This document shows, one piece after another, positions 1 to 11,562 of a stretch of DNA of 30,982 bases; the first letter of the stretch is position 1, and each line of letters starts with the position of its first letter. The DNA is taken from positions 110,596,218 through 110,627,199 of the forward strand of contig JBOZIK010000001.1 in the NCBI GenBank assembly GCA_051453625.1, in the 5' to 3' direction. The notes under the pieces were generated by a model that did no database searches, was not told the DNA's origin, and saw only the letters and a program-made list of their open reading frames with translations. A program made the translations under genes and the position numbers. Source of the stretch: Welwitschia mirabilis (lineage: Eukaryota; Gnetophyta; Gnetopsida; Welwitschiales).

Positions 1-498
1 GCCCTACCTTTTAAAGTCATGAGAAAAATCACCATGTATGTTCTATCTATTATTCTTTTCTTCCCATTTTTTGAGGTGAGGATAAGTTGTTCAATGTCTT
101 TAATGTGTTGAATGGGATCCTCATCCTCTTCTCCACTAAAAGTTAGGTAAGCATGTAAATTTTTAAGTTCTACATCATCTCCTAAAGGTAGGTTAAATGG
201 AGTTTGAATTTCTCTATTTTTATTAGCTAATAGTTCTCTAAGGTGAGGTTAGCATTAGGGGTAGAAGTCTTTATGACTTGTTTTTGTTTTCGGAAAGCAC
301 GTGACATTGGAGGTTGTTCTTATCCTTCTATAGTTTTTTGGTTAAGAAAATCATATTTAGACAAAATAAATTCTGAAGGAGGATTGAGTGCATCTGGAGA
401 GTGTTTTTTTTACTCTTTTTCTAAGATTGCTAGTCCTTCTTTGAGGTTTTATTCTATCAGCTTCTTTTCTCTGAAATATTTCTTCTCCAAATTACCAT
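1..498 (-). pseudogene. Element A gag, N-terminal part, runs off left edge
   Basis: Read on the minus strand, this aligns with the gag starts of elements B and C. It has a KKY.REKKLIE-like start, then a segment with PNANLTL, ELLANK, REIQTPFNLPLGDDVELKNL, an acidic GEEDEDPIQ stretch and LTSKNGK, reaching the TYM.IFLMTLKGR motif at the window edge. Gag forms the retrotransposon capsid in the cytoplasm. The start is taken as the ATG at 498-496, the position used by the other copies. At least two frameshifts (just after the ATG and near 235) and several in-frame stops break it. A plus-strand open frame over 243-536 is only its antisense shadow. Confidence 0.8.
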
Positions 499-967
499 AT
501 CATAACATTCTACAAATAGAAGATAACAGAAAATAGATCAAAAAATAATATACTATCATTCCCTGTATGTCATGCGGATGACAGAAGAGACGACGTATAA
601 AGAAAAAAGAAGAAAATAGAAACAGAACTGAAACACAAATAGAAAATAGTAAAAACATAGAAAAACATCTATCATTTGATTTATCATCCAGATGTCAGAT
701 GAGATGATAGAACCCAATTTATAGCAAAAAAATTAAACAGAAATCCAAAATAAACTAAAAATCAAAAAATACAACTATTATCTCTACTATCGTAAGGATG
801 ATAGAGTGGATGACTACAATTTTTAACAGACAATAAAAATCCAAAAAATCAATCTAAAACACAGCACACACAAAAAACCTATAGATGAAATAAAATACAA
901 TGCCGAATAGACAAATATCTATAATACTTATCTGAATGATGACAACCTTTGTACTCCTTGATAGCTT
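499..967 (-). other. Element A leader with hairpin-motif array
   Basis: Untranslated region between PBS and gag of element A. It carries about four copies of the family's inverted-repeat motif, at roughly 562-603, 675-712, 776-813 and 920-953, each with GTCATCC/GGATGAC-like arms. On the minus strand a T-rich tract ending in AG (acceptor-like, 510) lies about 12 nt before the gag ATG, and a GT donor-like site sits near 927. Confidence 0.6.
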
Positions 968-985
968 TCTCTAGTAACAGTGCCA
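968..985 (-). other. Element A primer-binding site (tRNA-Asp type)
   Basis: The minus-strand 18-mer TGGCACTGTTACTAGAGA matches the classical Athila/tRNA-Asp PBS TGGCGCCGTTGCCGGGGA at 12 of 18 positions. All six differences are C-to-T or G-to-A. It lies three bases from the CA end of the LTR, as expected for the minus-strand cDNA primer site. Confidence 0.85.
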
Positions 986-988
986 ATT

Positions 989-2105
989 TGTTGTGATGTG
1001 TATTTATGCACATCTTAACATTTAAATAGATTTTATCATTAGTAATCAAAAGAGATATTATGCATAATACAACACGTTAGAATAATGTGAGTGACCCAAA
1101 TGTCGTATCTCGTTGAAGTCTATCTGTAAGGAAACTTAGGTTACTTTTGCAAATAATCTTAATAACTAGAAATAATAAATAACAAAGCAGGAAATTAAAC
1201 TATCATGTAAAGTAAATATGCATTCTAGAGTAACATGTAATGCAAATGAATCCTAATCCTACTTTTTCTTTTCAACCCTAACAAGAGCTGCCCTTGATAA
1301 TCTATATCACTCTAGAAATTATCACTAAATCTAGAGCAACATTAGACTATAAGGAATATAAGAAATCTATAATGCAAACAAATATAAACATTAATAAAAC
1401 CAAGATTTATATTAAAGTGGTAACAATCATCTAGGTTACAAAATAGCCAGGTCTCAATAAAAGATACTCAGCCCTCTACTAAGTGCTCATCTTTCTATAA
1501 CTCACAAGGATGGATCTCTCGTCCTTTGTTCTCTTATCATGAGAATCTCTGGTACATCAAAGATGATGGGAGTCAAGGGAAAGACCTCTATGTATTGACT
1601 CAAAACATTGAAATAAAACTAACAGAAACGCATAGGAAAATTCTAACTTCCCTGCAGAGAGAAATCAGAATAAGTGACGAAAGTTTAGGTGAAAATTCAG
1701 TGTAGATGCTATAATCAGTATTGTCCATAAGGTTGTCTAGATGATAAAAGAGATGATGACAACTTGTAGTTAAATCTTCATCTACTGTCAGTCTAACTGC
1801 CCGTTAGACCTGTTATAATCCTATTAGCTGGTCATTTGAACTAATGTCCAAACAATTAGATGGATGATAATCTTCCATGAATCTTTAATTGATTTATTAG
1901 CCTTATTGTTTGTAGGAAATTATCATCTAAAATACTATTTATTTATTTTTGCATAGAATGCTTGTAATTTATCTAGGAAATTACATATTTTTATCCTTTT
2001 CATCTTGGTTCTCCATTATCATAAAAACCAAGAATTTACTTATCAATTTACTTACAAAACGAATCAAAATATTCTATCAAATATATGTAAGTTGATGGCG
2101 CAACA
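989..2105 (-). repeat. Element A LTR
   Basis: On the minus strand the LTR begins TGTTGCGCC at 2105 and ends CACAACA at 989, giving 1117 bp, close to the 1116 and 1111 bp of the element C LTRs. The stretch near 1500-1550 is the reverse complement of the conserved R/U5-like block CATTCT-ATG-AGGAGAT-AAGGGCT-GAGATCC of the other LTRs. The TATA region (about 1585-1600) is decayed. Copies of the hairpin motif lie around 1720-1880. Whether it serves as 5' LTR only, or is shared with an element to its right, cannot be settled; 2106-2130 has only weak PPT-like similarity. Confidence 0.85.
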
Positions 2106-2965
2106 AATATACTCGATTACCTTTGTAAAGAGTCACATGCCCCCTTTAGACTGTTAGGATTTCATTTCCAACATTTAGGTTTTATTTCCATAATTTTTCA
2201 TGTAAAACTATAATGCCTTCTTGACCTCACTCCTAGTTACTATTTTTTATACTAAAAAGTCTTATGACAGGAGATCAAAGAAGTAAGACATTCATCCTAG
2301 CTATAGAGAGAAGTCTTCTTTAGTATTAGGCTATGTATCCTCCATTGAGGTGCTATTGCTTTATAAGTAAATGATTGGTTTGATATTAATAAAAATATTG
2401 TTTTATTTCTATTATGTATATCTCCCTTATGGTTTATATTGATTATGAATCCATAACAGTTTCATGATTAATCTAAGTCATAAGGAAAATCTTTAATAGG
2501 TTGATATTATTAGTTTAAGTACATGCATTTCATTTTATCTTGCATTTTTATAGTTATAATAGTTGCATTTATCTATATTCTATTTAATATTATTTATAGC
2601 TTATTTTGGTTAAGGTTAAGTGATAGTTTTTCCTAATTAATCTAAGTTATATAGGCTAAACTTGATAACAGAAATATTGATAGTCGAATAAATTCATTAC
2701 TTAGAGTTATTTATTTGCATCTCATTTATAAGCATTACATTGACATTTATATTACATTTTATTTCTACATTATTTCTTATTTTGATTTAATTAATAAAAA
2801 TAAAAACACTTTATCAAATTAATTCTCTAACTTCTAGCCTAGTGCCTTCAATGGATTACGACATTCGGTTAACTTCCAACTATACTAGTGTGTGTTTTGT
2901 TAAGCATTTTTGATTTATAATATTTGCCTAAGGATTTAAGGAGTGCATAAATTCACATTGTAACA
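2106..2965 (+). repeat. Element B 5' LTR, 5'-truncated
   Basis: From about 2155 this aligns with the downstream parts of the element C LTRs: decayed TATA region (ACTATAATG, about 2208), the TCTTATGACAGGAGATCAAAG block at 2259, the TCCATTGAGG block at 2340, and the CTTCAATGGATTACGACATT block near 2846. It ends TTGTAACA immediately before a PBS. The first 400-500 bp of U3 are missing because the element A LTR abuts at 2105. The simplest reading is that A inserted into this LTR and the rest of U3 lies beyond the left edge. Confidence 0.75.
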
Positions 2966-2968
2966 TTT

Positions 2969-2986
2969 TAGTTCTGTTACCAAGGA
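2969..2986 (+). other. Element B primer-binding site (tRNA-Asp type)
   Basis: TAGTTCTGTTACCAAGGA against the canonical TGGCGCCGTTGCCGGGGA. Differences are transitions except one G-to-T. It starts three bases after the CA end of the LTR, the same spacing as in the other copies. Confidence 0.8.
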
Positions 2987-3418
2987 ATGCCATAAGGAGC
3001 TAGAGGATTATAACTATATCAAATAAATACCTTGGATCTTGATTTAGGTTATTTATTTGAGGTAGTGTTGTATTTTTAATTTTTAAATTCTGTAGGTTTA
3101 TTTTTGAAATTTTTTCTATATAGTTAATAAGCCCTATCATCCTATCTATTGTCCAGATGATGTGAAAAGACAATGGTCTATAGTTTTTTTTTTTTTTTCT
3201 AAAGTAAGTTTTTTTTTCAAATAGTGTAATAAAATCAATGTCGTCTCCTCTGTTATCTAGACAAATAAGCAGATAACTATTAGTTTTTCTAGTTCTATTA
3301 TTTTCTGTAGTTTATTTTTTTCTCTATTTATACAAAATATATTTATTGGTAATATTTTATATCATCTAGATGATGGGCAAGACAATGACCATTACACATT
3401 TTTTAAGTATGCAAGGAC
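2987..3418 (+). other. Element B leader with hairpin motifs
   Basis: A+T-rich untranslated leader. Three inverted-repeat motif units lie near 3130-3178, 3236-3281 and 3358-3392, spaced about 105-120 bp. A run of T occurs at about 3186-3200. A T-rich tract ending TTTTTTAAG lies about 12 nt before the gag ATG, the position of an acceptor-like AG in the sister copies. The donor-like GT found in A, C1 and C2 is not recognisable here. Confidence 0.6.
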
Positions 3419-5110
3419 ATGGTTAATTCTAGTAAAAAGACAAAATATCATAGGGAGTAGAGATTGAGTGAGAAAAAAATTAGAAAAGGATTATTTAACT
3501 ACAAGAAAAATTTTGGTATGCACATCCTAGTTATGTAAATTTTAAGAATTAAAGAAGAAGATTTTTCTACTTTTGTTATTTCATAATCAAACTTTTTAAA
3601 AGAAAATTGTGAAATTAATAGAATAGAAGCAAATTGGTTTCTTCTTCATCTATGTCAAATTCAACATAAAAAAATTAAATAAATAACTTCATCTAGTACA
3701 TCAATTATAATAGGAACATCTACTTTAAATGCAAATGCTACACTTAGATATTTGATAGCTAATAGAAAACATGAAATCCAAAATCCTTTCGACTTGTCTC
3801 CTAGTAATGATGTAGAACTCCAAAACTTAAGTGCATATCCAATATTTTTTAGAGAGCCTAAAAAGGATCCATTTTAATATCTAGTTAATACAGAACTACT
3901 TGTCCTTACCTTAGGAAATGAAAAGAAATAAAATAGTAATCGAACTTACATGGCCATATTTCCTATTACACTTAGAGATAAAGCTAAACTTTGGATTTAA
4001 ACCATTTCATGCAAGAGTATTAAGTTATGAAATCAAGTATAAGAAGCTTTTATTAAGAGATTTATGAGTGAAAGTACCATAATAAAAAGAAAAAAATAAG
4101 TTACCAAGTTTCAATAACAATTTCATAAATATTATACCATAACTTATGAATGATTTATTATAGTTACTCATTCCAACGCTGTTGATTAATTTTCTAAGGA
4201 GGAATTGATAGATTATTTTACTATGAATTAAATAGTCAAATAAAGCAACTTGTAAACTTTTCTTCTAGTGGAAACATGATGAACTTAACTCTAGATAAAG
4301 CATGAAAGTTTTTGAAATAACTACTAGAGATAAGTCAAACTTGATCAAAAACAACTTCTAGGAAAAATCAAATTATAGGCCAAATTATAAAAGATCTAAA
4401 AGAAGTAAGACATGATAAGGAGGAAAAGCAACATGATTTAACTAATGTAATTAAGGATTTTACTACTACTTTAAAAGAAATAATTAATAATAGTTGATGA
4501 AAAAGTCACAAATGAGAGGAATATGATTTCAATATGTGATTTATGTAAAGACAACTCTTGTTTAATAAAAGAGTGCCCCTTTTTGCTAACACGTAAAAAG
4601 AGAATGTTTGAGGAAGTATTTACATTTAACCAAAGGCCTTCCAACTTTAAAAATCAATCACAATATTAACAAAGAATAAGTGGATAATTAAATTAAAAAC
4701 CTTTTTAGGATATATTTAAGAATCAAATTTTCAATCAAGTAACTCTAACTTTCAACCAAGTACCTTAAATTTTCAACAAAATCAGAGTGATTCAATTAAA
4801 GACTTAATAGAAGAGTCAAGAAAAATTCAAGAAATAACCAATATAACTATTAAAAGCCAAAGTAAAAATATTAAAAATTTAGTTAGTATATTTTAACAAA
4901 CAATGTTAGCCAATCAACGAACATAAGGATCTCTTGCATCTCAACCTTTTCTAAACTCAAATAAAGTTAAGAGAGATTAGAAGGTAATGACTACAAGTGG
5001 AAATGATATAATACCACCTATCCATGAGGTTTCAACTTCTAAAAATGATTAAAAATATTAGGAAAAGGATAATGTAGAAGTCTTAAAAGCACATAACTTT
5101 CCTTCAACTT
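3419..5110 (+). pseudogene. Element B gag
   Basis: Capsid/nucleocapsid precursor. The ATG at 3419 opens MVNSSKKTKYHRE, matching the gag start of C2. Further on, LNANATLRYLIANRK, then PSNDVELQNLSAYPIF (about 3810-3855), then TYMAIFPITLRDKAKLWI (about 3945-4000) correspond to the capsid region of plant gypsy gag (retrotransposon gag family). A zinc-knuckle-like cluster at 4535-4576 reads CDLC-KDNS-C-LIKE-C: the spacing is that of CX2CX4HX4C but with Cys at the His position. It is followed by EEVFTFNQRPSNF, as in C2. Many stops at former Gln/Trp codons and several frameshifts make it non-functional. The C-terminal boundary is approximate. Confidence 0.85.
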
Positions 5111-6280
5111 TAAAAGATAAGCCTATCATGAAAACTTGTTCATAAGAAAACAAATAAAAAAAACTAGCTATCTCTTAGCTTAATAGATTAAATATGAATC
5201 CTACCTTTAATGAATACTAGAAAGTCTTAATACAATATGTGAGCATTAACTTACTTTTTTGGAAACACTTACAAGAAAATCCTAAGTATGTTAAGTTGTG
5301 ATAAGACCTAGTTGAAAGAAAACAAAAATGTAGCATCCCTGGTAAGGTCTTCCTTGCTTAATCTATCTTCAACCTAGTCATGCAAAAGTATTTTAAATTC
5401 AAAGACACTAGGATAATAATGATAAGTGTTACATTAATAGGGAACAAGAGAATTAGAAAAGCCTTAACAGATATTAGAGTAAGTGTAAACAATATGCTTT
5501 TTTACAGATGCAAAAGACTTGTGTTGAAAAATATAATTGAGCCTATATGAATTATCTTAGATTTAGCGATACTTTAATTAATAAACCCCTAGGGATTATT
5601 ATAAACTTACTCATTCAAATAGAATAACCCTTCTATCCCATATATGTGATTCTTATTAAAGTAAAACATAATGGAGGTTACCCACTACTCTTAGAAAGAG
5701 CCTTTTATACAATTATCCACTATATCATTGAAACATGAACGAGAATTTGGAATGTCACATAGGTAATAAAAAGTTCACTATTAGAGTTTTTAATGCTACT
5801 GAGAAAGATATAGGAGATGAGTATAACTTAGAAAAATAAATTAAATTGAATTTATTTTTACAACTCCATCTACTTAAAGAGAGATTAATGATACTACATG
5901 AGCCAACTTTGTATTATGAACCAACTAAAATAAATAATCTCAATCATGAGGATGAGGAAGTTTTAAATTATGAAGAAGCCTAACATATGGGATCAACTGA
6001 GAATCTTTTTAATGAAGGTCATCATCCACCATTATTGTCTAGATGATAGACCTGAACGATGGTCAATGACAAGAGTTCAACAATTGTAGATGAAAATTAT
6101 GACTTTGAATTGAAATAATTACCCAAAGATTTGAAGTAAATTTTTCTTTATAACAATCCTAAGAAACCCATAGTAATAAGTGAACATGTTACTCCTCAAC
6201 AAGAATCCAACTTAATCTTACTTCTAACTTCTAAGGAAAATACTTTTTCTTAGACCTGTAAGGATTTAGTTGCCATTCCC
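5111..6280 (+). pseudogene. Element B protease region and pol linker
   Basis: Homologous to 14421-15630 of element C. It begins with a conserved segment before protease (LNRLNMNPTFNEY, then VSINLLFWKHLQENPKYVKL, about 5180-5300). The protease core at about 5460-5510 reads TDIRVSVNN where Athila proteases have D-L-G-A-S: the catalytic Asp remains but the Gly is now Arg. The end of the protease is recognisable as KVHY.../TIRVFNATEKDIGDEY near 5770-5825. Downstream is a divergent linker that contains an unexpected copy of the hairpin motif near 6018-6078. Numerous stops and frame changes are present. Confidence 0.7.
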
Positions 6281-6289
6281 TCTTTCATA

Positions 6290-7140
6290 GTTTAGCACAA
6301 TATCTATCTTGAAGATAATATTAAACTAGTTAGGCAACCCCAATGAAGACTTAACCCAGTCCTTAAGCAAGTAGTCAAGAATGCAACTATTAAATATATG
6401 AATTCTATGATTATCTATGCTATATTTGATAGTCAACGGGTTATCCCCTTAATAATAGTACCTAAGAAGGATGAAAAGTGAAGGACGTGCATTGAGTTTA
6501 GAAAACTTAATGAGATTACTAAGAAGGATTATTGTCCTCTTCTCTTTCTCAATCAAATACTCGATATAATCCAAGGACATACCTTCTACTATTTTTTTCA
6601 TGGGTATAATGGCTATAAATCAGGTTTGCATTTCTAGTAAGGATCAAGCAAATCCAACCTTTACTTTCTCATTTAGAATTTTGCCTTTAGAATAATGTCC
6701 TTTGGATATTATAATACCCCTAGATCTTTTCAACATGTAATGATGGCTACCTTCTTTAACATAATAAAGAATTCTATTAAGATCTTTATGGATGATTTCT
6801 CAATCTCTGGTGAAACTTTTGGACAAATTATGAAAAGGTTAGAGAAAGTCTTAAATACATGTAGAGAGAGTAACCTCCACTTAAGTTGAAAGAAAATTTA
6901 TTTCCTTTTTAATAATGGGATTGTTTTAGATCATCACATTTTCTAGTGAGGAATTAGAATGGACCTCACAAAAGTTAGTATCATTCAAAACCTTAATCCT
7001 CTAACTAATATTTAAAAAGTTAAATATTTCCTTGGTTATGCTAGTTTCTATGATTGTTTTATCTAAGGCTATGCTAAAATTTATAAATCCATTTACTCAT
7101 TACTTGAAAAATAAGCTAAGTTTGATTGGAATGTCTAATG
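6290..7140 (+). pseudogene. Element B reverse transcriptase
   Basis: RNA-dependent DNA polymerase domain of gypsy Pol. In order: YLEDNIKLVRQPQ with RLNPVLKQVV (about 6305-6380), PLIIVPKKDEK (about 6450), CIEFRKLNEITKKDY (about 6488-6532), GHTFYYFFHGYNGY (about 6575-6615), then MSFGYYNTPRSFQHVMMA from 6695. The catalytic MDD box (MDDFS) is intact at 6788-6796, but the first catalytic Asp (F-L-D-G-Y in relatives) is His here. The open stretch 6695-6889 is a 64-codon fragment of this domain, not a gene by itself. The following LEKVLNTC...NLHLS and GIVLDHHI motifs are also typical of the lineage. Confidence 0.9.
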
Positions 7141-7610
7141 TGAGCTTGCTTTTAAAATACTTAAAGATAAAAATCTCTTCTAAACCTATTATAATGGGGT
7201 GTGATTAGACTAAGCATTTTGAACTTATGTGCAATGCCAGCAATATTGTTGTGGATGGAGTTCTTAGCTAAAAATATGAAAAAGCTTTTAAAGTCATAAC
7301 TTAATATAGTAAAACTTTGTCTAAGGCTTTGTTCAATTAGATTATCACTGAAAAGAAAATGCTTACCAATCTTTTACCTTGATAACTTTAAACATTATCT
7401 TCTTGGTTTTTATACTAAAGTTTACACAGATTATGTGGCTATACATTATCTTATTAGTAATAAATATTTTAATGCCCAACTTGTTAGATGATTCCTTCTT
7501 ATGTAAGAATTCAATCTTACCATTATTGATAAGTCTAGTAAACATAATAGTGCAGCAGATTACTTGTCTCAACTTTCTTGTTCTCTTATGAACTTTCAAT
7601 CTATGATTGC
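7141..7610 (+). pseudogene. Element B RNase H, heavily decayed
   Basis: Placed by its position between RT and integrase and by collinearity with 16476-16930 of element C. Its most readable part, about 7375-7590, corresponds to the YLLSF...VYTDHV.IKYL and LSARFI.WILL region of elements C and D, but it is shifted between frames. Two overlapping open frames here (7379-7591 plus, 7363-7599 minus) are incidental. No catalytic set survives. Confidence 0.65.
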
Positions 7611-8719
7611 TTTCCTGTTGATCAACTCTTTGCTATTAAAAAACTCTATACCATTTCCTCTACTCATCTTGCTCGTTGGTACATTTACATTATAAATTAC
7701 CTTGTTACCATAAAAACACCTCTGCATTGGAACTATAACCAATGAAAATCTATTCTCCATAGAATTGGTGATTATGAGTGTAATGAACTCCATCTTTATC
7801 ATAGGTGCATAGATCAAATCATGCATAAATGTATGTAAAAATGGAAAATATCTGATATTCTTAACTTTACCATGGTGGGGTGTGTGAAAATCACTTTAGT
7901 GAATAAAATACTACAATGAAAATTCTTCACTTAATTTCTATTAACTTACCCTTTTTAAATATTCTTTTGATTTTACTAGAAGGTGTAATACTTGTCAATG
8001 TTATAGTAGCCTAACTTAATTTTAAGATATGCCCCTTAAACCGATTCTTGAATGTGAACCTTTGATTATTTAGAGATTAACTTTATAGGCCCTATTAATC
8101 CATCTTCTCATGATAAAAATTATATCTTAGTGATTATTGATTATGTTACCAAATGGATTGAAGCAATTCCTACTACCACAAATGATGTCCAAACTATTTG
8201 TAGTTTTATCCAAATTCATATCTTTTAGTTCTTTGGTTTCTCTAAAATCATAATTACTGATTAAAAAACTCATTTCATCAATTATCTTATTTTAGAAACT
8301 TCTCTTAATCATTAGAATTAAACATCCAATTGTCTATGCTTATCATCCCTAATCTAATGGCCAAGCTAAAAATGCAAATAGAAAAATTAATAAGATGCTC
8401 CAAAAACTTGTTTATGTCAATAAGAAAAATTGGGCTTGTAAACTTAATATTTTCTTTAGGCTTACCATACTACTTAATAAAATTCTATTGGCTTTTCATT
8501 TTATAAACTTATACACAGAAAAGTTTGTGTCTTACCAGTTGATGTTTTCTATAACTCTTATTATTACACTTATCAAGCTTGTGAACTCAGATGAAAATCT
8601 TAGGACTTAATTACCCTAAATTGATTACTTAGATGAAAATGTACCTATGCTATACATCGTCAATTTAGTTATAAAGCCCAAGCCAAGTTCAAACATCACA
8701 TGAGTAATTTAAACAAGGA
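7611..8719 (+). pseudogene. Element B integrase, interrupted at 8719
   Basis: Integrase inserts the cDNA into the host genome. It starts DQLFAIKKLYTISSTHLARWY, the equivalent of the Athila DEQLFA...PWYADIVNYL segment. The N-terminal zinc-binding region is about 7760-8000. The catalytic core reads LEINFIGP, NYILVIIDYVTKWIEAIPTT, KIIITD. Of the DDE triad, D1 is Asn (codon 8079-8081), D2 remains (8259-8261), and E is Lys in NANRK (8383-8385). The C-terminal part breaks after AKFKHHMSNLNK at 8719, where the element C LTR begins. The missing C-terminus resumes at 21020. Confidence 0.88.
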
Positions 8720-9835
8720 TGATGCACTGCCAAATTATATGTATTTGATGGGATGTTATCAGCTATTTTGTAGGATATTTATATAAGTTTAGATGCAATT
8801 CTAAGGATTATGAAATATTAATGGAAGATTCAGAAATGTGTAAATTCTTGGCATAATTAAAGGCATTTAAGGTACATTCTGATATACATGACTTTAGAGG
8901 AAGATCATTGATAAAAAAGGCTAGCTTCTCTTGAGTTAGAAGTATAAACAAGATTGTCATCCCCTCTATCATCCCTAGGGTAGGTAGGACGATGACATTA
9001 GAGATGCCACATTAGATGTTTACATGGATTGGAGCCAGCACTACTGAGTTATCTTTGTAAATGGTTATCATCCCTATGATCGTTTTCATGACATAAAGGA
9101 TGACAACTGTAATGTTTAATCCATCATTCCCTTGGTTGTCCCCATGATAGTCAGTATGACATATGTAATCATTAGTCGACCTTTATCCATTTTGTCAATT
9201 TCTTTCTTGTAATTGAGGGTATTTTTTAGCATCTTTTATGTGTTAATTTTGCTTTTCAACCCTATAAATAAGATCCCCTTTCGACTCTCTCTCCCTCTTC
9301 ACTTGTACTAAACATTCTTATGACAGGTGATCGAAGGGCTAGAGATCCATCTCCCGAGTTGCAGAAAGACATTTCTTTGATGAAGAGTTATGCATCCTTC
9401 ATTGAAACTTGGCTATTTTGTAACTCATATGCTGATTATCTTAATACAAAACCCTATTTCTATTATGTATTTAATTCTATTATATTTTCTTTATAGTTTA
9501 TGTTATCCTTGATCTTTTGATAGTCTCACTGATAATATAAGTCTTAAGGGCAGCTTTTCTTAAGGCTAAAGAAAGTAGTTCTGATTCATTTTTTAGTGCA
9601 TTTAAATTTAATTACACTTGCATTACATAATATCTTTATTTCCTATACTTTTCTTAAGTTTTGATTATGATACTCTCTTTGAAAATCAATTCTCATTCTT
9701 CTCTCATAAGTCTTCAATGGGTTGCAACATTTAGATCACTCTCATTCATACTATAGTATTGCTTTTTTAATCTATGTATTTTAATCAATAGGATTTGGAG
9801 TAAGACATAAAGTTTTAAAAATATGCACCATAACA
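8720..9835 (+). repeat. Element C 5' LTR
   Basis: Starts TGATGCACTGCC and ends ATAACA, 1116 bp. It aligns end to end with 19909-21019, which starts TGATGCACTACC. Contents: three hairpin-motif units (about 8955-8997, 9062-9108, 9121-9160), a TATA box at 9263, the TGACAGGTGATCGAAGG block near 9323, and the TCTTCAATGGGTTGCAACATT block near 9712. A PBS follows directly. Its left border falls inside the reading frame of the element B integrase. Confidence 0.9.
9263..9270 (+). promoter_or_regulatory. TATA box of element C 5' LTR
   Basis: TATAAATA within ACCCTATAAATAAGATCCCC, 543 bp into the LTR. It is found at the equivalent place in the 3' LTR (20445), and decayed versions occur in elements A and B. 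It is the likely core promoter; a pyrimidine-rich stretch where transcription could start follows. Confidence 0.7.
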
Positions 9836-9838
9836 TCT

Positions 9839-9856
9839 TAGCGTTGTTACTAGAAA
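9839..9856 (+). other. Element C1 primer-binding site
   Basis: TAGCGTTGTTACTAGAAA against TGGCGCCGTTGCCGGGGA: 10 identities, and all eight differences are C-to-T or G-to-A. It lies three bases after the LTR end. Confidence 0.85.
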
Positions 9857-10417
9857 AGGCTATTGAAGAGCATAAGAATTGTTATCATTTGGATGAGTAA
9901 ATCAGATTTCTATTGGTTATTTATCTATAGCAATGGTGTATTTTTAATTAGGAACTATAGGTTTTCTATTTATAGGTTTTGATTTTTCATAATCTATAAT
10001 GATAGTTGTCATTCTATCTATCATCCATATGATATTCGAAACAATAGCACTAGTTTTCTTAGTTTTAAATTATGTCTATGAGCTTTCTTTCATTTTTAGT
10101 TTTAGTAGATAAATAAGTGTCATTTATTTATTGTCCCCATGATAAGGTGGATGACGACTCTATTTTTAGCTTTTGATTTTTATATTAAATTTCCTATTAG
10201 TATAATAATATTTGGTTTCTGTCTTCTCCTGTGTTGTCCACATGACTAGAAGGATAACAGTCTGTGAGTATTTTTGGCTTTTAATTTTCTACTCTACTAA
10301 ATTTTTATTTTATTTCTATTATCATCATCTGCTTTATTATTCCCATGGTAACCAGGATGACTATTAGTTATTTGTTATTTCATTTTATGTTGTTTTTTAT
10401 TTATAGGATGTTATGAT
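9857..10417 (+). other. Element C1 leader with four-unit hairpin array
   Basis: Four motif units at about 10005-10048, 10117-10158, 10219-10262 and 10319-10366, with spacings 112, 102 and 100 bp. Each has arms of the type GTCATCC/GGATGAC around a TTGTCCNCATGA-like core. The interval is flanked by a donor-like GATGA|GTAAAT (GT at 9897) and a pyrimidine-rich acceptor TTTATAG|G (AG at 10405-10406), suggesting a leader intron of about 510 nt. Confidence 0.65.
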
Positions 10418-11562
10418 ATGATCAATCGAGGAAAGAAGTATCAAAGAGAAAGGCTATTAATAGATGAGAACATCAAAGAAAGACTAGTTGACTTCAAAAT
10501 TGAATTGGAAAAACAATCTCTAGGTGCATATAATATTTTTTCTGAGTTTATTTTTTTGAATTCAATCCTGTTCAAGAAAATTTTGTAGAAGATAATTTAG
10601 AAGAAGAAGGTAGTAATTTTACAATGTTGAGCACTACACAAAAGCAAAAATAAGTTGTAGGTCTTTAACCCCTGGTACTAATGCAAACCTTACCCTGATG
10701 GAATTGATAGTAAATAGGAAATGAGAGATTCAAACTTATTTTAATTTATCCCTAGGAGATTATGTTAAGTTAAAGAACCTAAATGCCTATCCAATCTTTA
10801 GTGAAGAACACAATGAGGATCCCTCCAATACATTACAAACATAGAATAGTTAGTTTTAACCTCTGGGAATAGAAAGAAAAGGATTAGTAATTGAACATAC
10901 ATGGCTATTTTTCCCATGACATTGAAGGGAAGAGCAAAACTTTAGCTAAAGACTATTCGTCATAAAAGTTTAAAGTCTTGGGATTAAGTCTAAGAAGCCT
11001 TTATTAAAAGATTCATGAGTGAGGCAACCATCTGAAAAAGGAAAAAGAAAATAACAAATTTTCAAAAACAACCAATGAGAATTATGCTTCCATACACAAA
11101 TGCTTCTTTATAGCAATTTACTCTAATCTAGTAGATGCTTTTACACAAGAATAATTAGTTAACTACTTTAATAGTAGGCTCAACTGCTAAATAAAACAAC
11201 TCATAGACTTCTCTTGTGACGAAAACCTTATGAAACTCACATTAGAAAATGCTTGGAAAACATTAGAAGAAATTTTAGAGGTAAGCCAAACTTGGTCAAC
11301 ATTAAAAGAAAACTACAGTATAGGATAATACATCAAAGATTTGAAAGAGGTTAAATAAGAAGAGGAGGTATAAGAAACCCTAAAAATCTAAGTAAATACT
11401 TTACAACAACTTTAGATAAGTATACTAAAATGATTTTAGATGCCAAATCAGCAACTGAGAAGAATGTTATACAAACATGTGACTTATAAGAGGAGAATTA
11501 TAATATTACCAAGGATTGTCTACTTTTACCAACCTATAAAGAGAAAATACATGAAGAAATTT
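10418..11562 (+). pseudogene. Element C1 gag, cut by assembly gap
   Basis: The ATG at 10418 opens MINRGKKYQRERLL, the same start as C2 and B. Readable landmarks in changing frames are LGAYNIFSEF (about 10520), NANLTL (about 10680), YASIHKCFFIAIYSNLVDAFTQE (about 11085-11155), LVNYFNS.LN, IKQLIDFSCDENLMKLTLENAWKTLEEILEVSQTW (about 11195-11295), and a stretch that in C2 carries the remains of the zinc knuckle. The SWDQVQEAF motif intact in C2 here reads SWD-stop-V-stop-EAF through two CAA-to-TAA changes, and TGG of the KLW motif is TAG. A frameshift near 10550 is also present. It ends at the 100-N gap. Confidence 0.85.

Noticed and set aside
243-536. 97-codon plus-strand open frame
   Set aside because: Antisense shadow of the element A gag N-terminus.
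2106-2130. PPT-like similarity to the right of LTR A, which would make that LTR shared by two minus-strand elements
   Set aside because: The match is short, and ATA.TCGAT-type similarity to U3 of the plus-strand LTRs explains it equally well; left undecided.
9957-10370. CRISPR-like spaced repeats in the leader
   Set aside because: Repeats are degenerate, spacers are homologous to each other, and the context is a plant retrotransposon leader.
10960-11010. Frequent in-frame TAA/TAG at Gln positions suggested a non-standard genetic code
   Set aside because: The sister copy C2 has CAA/CAG at the same codons (SWDQVQEAF), and TGA and TGG-to-TAG changes also occur. The pattern is C-to-T/G-to-A decay.
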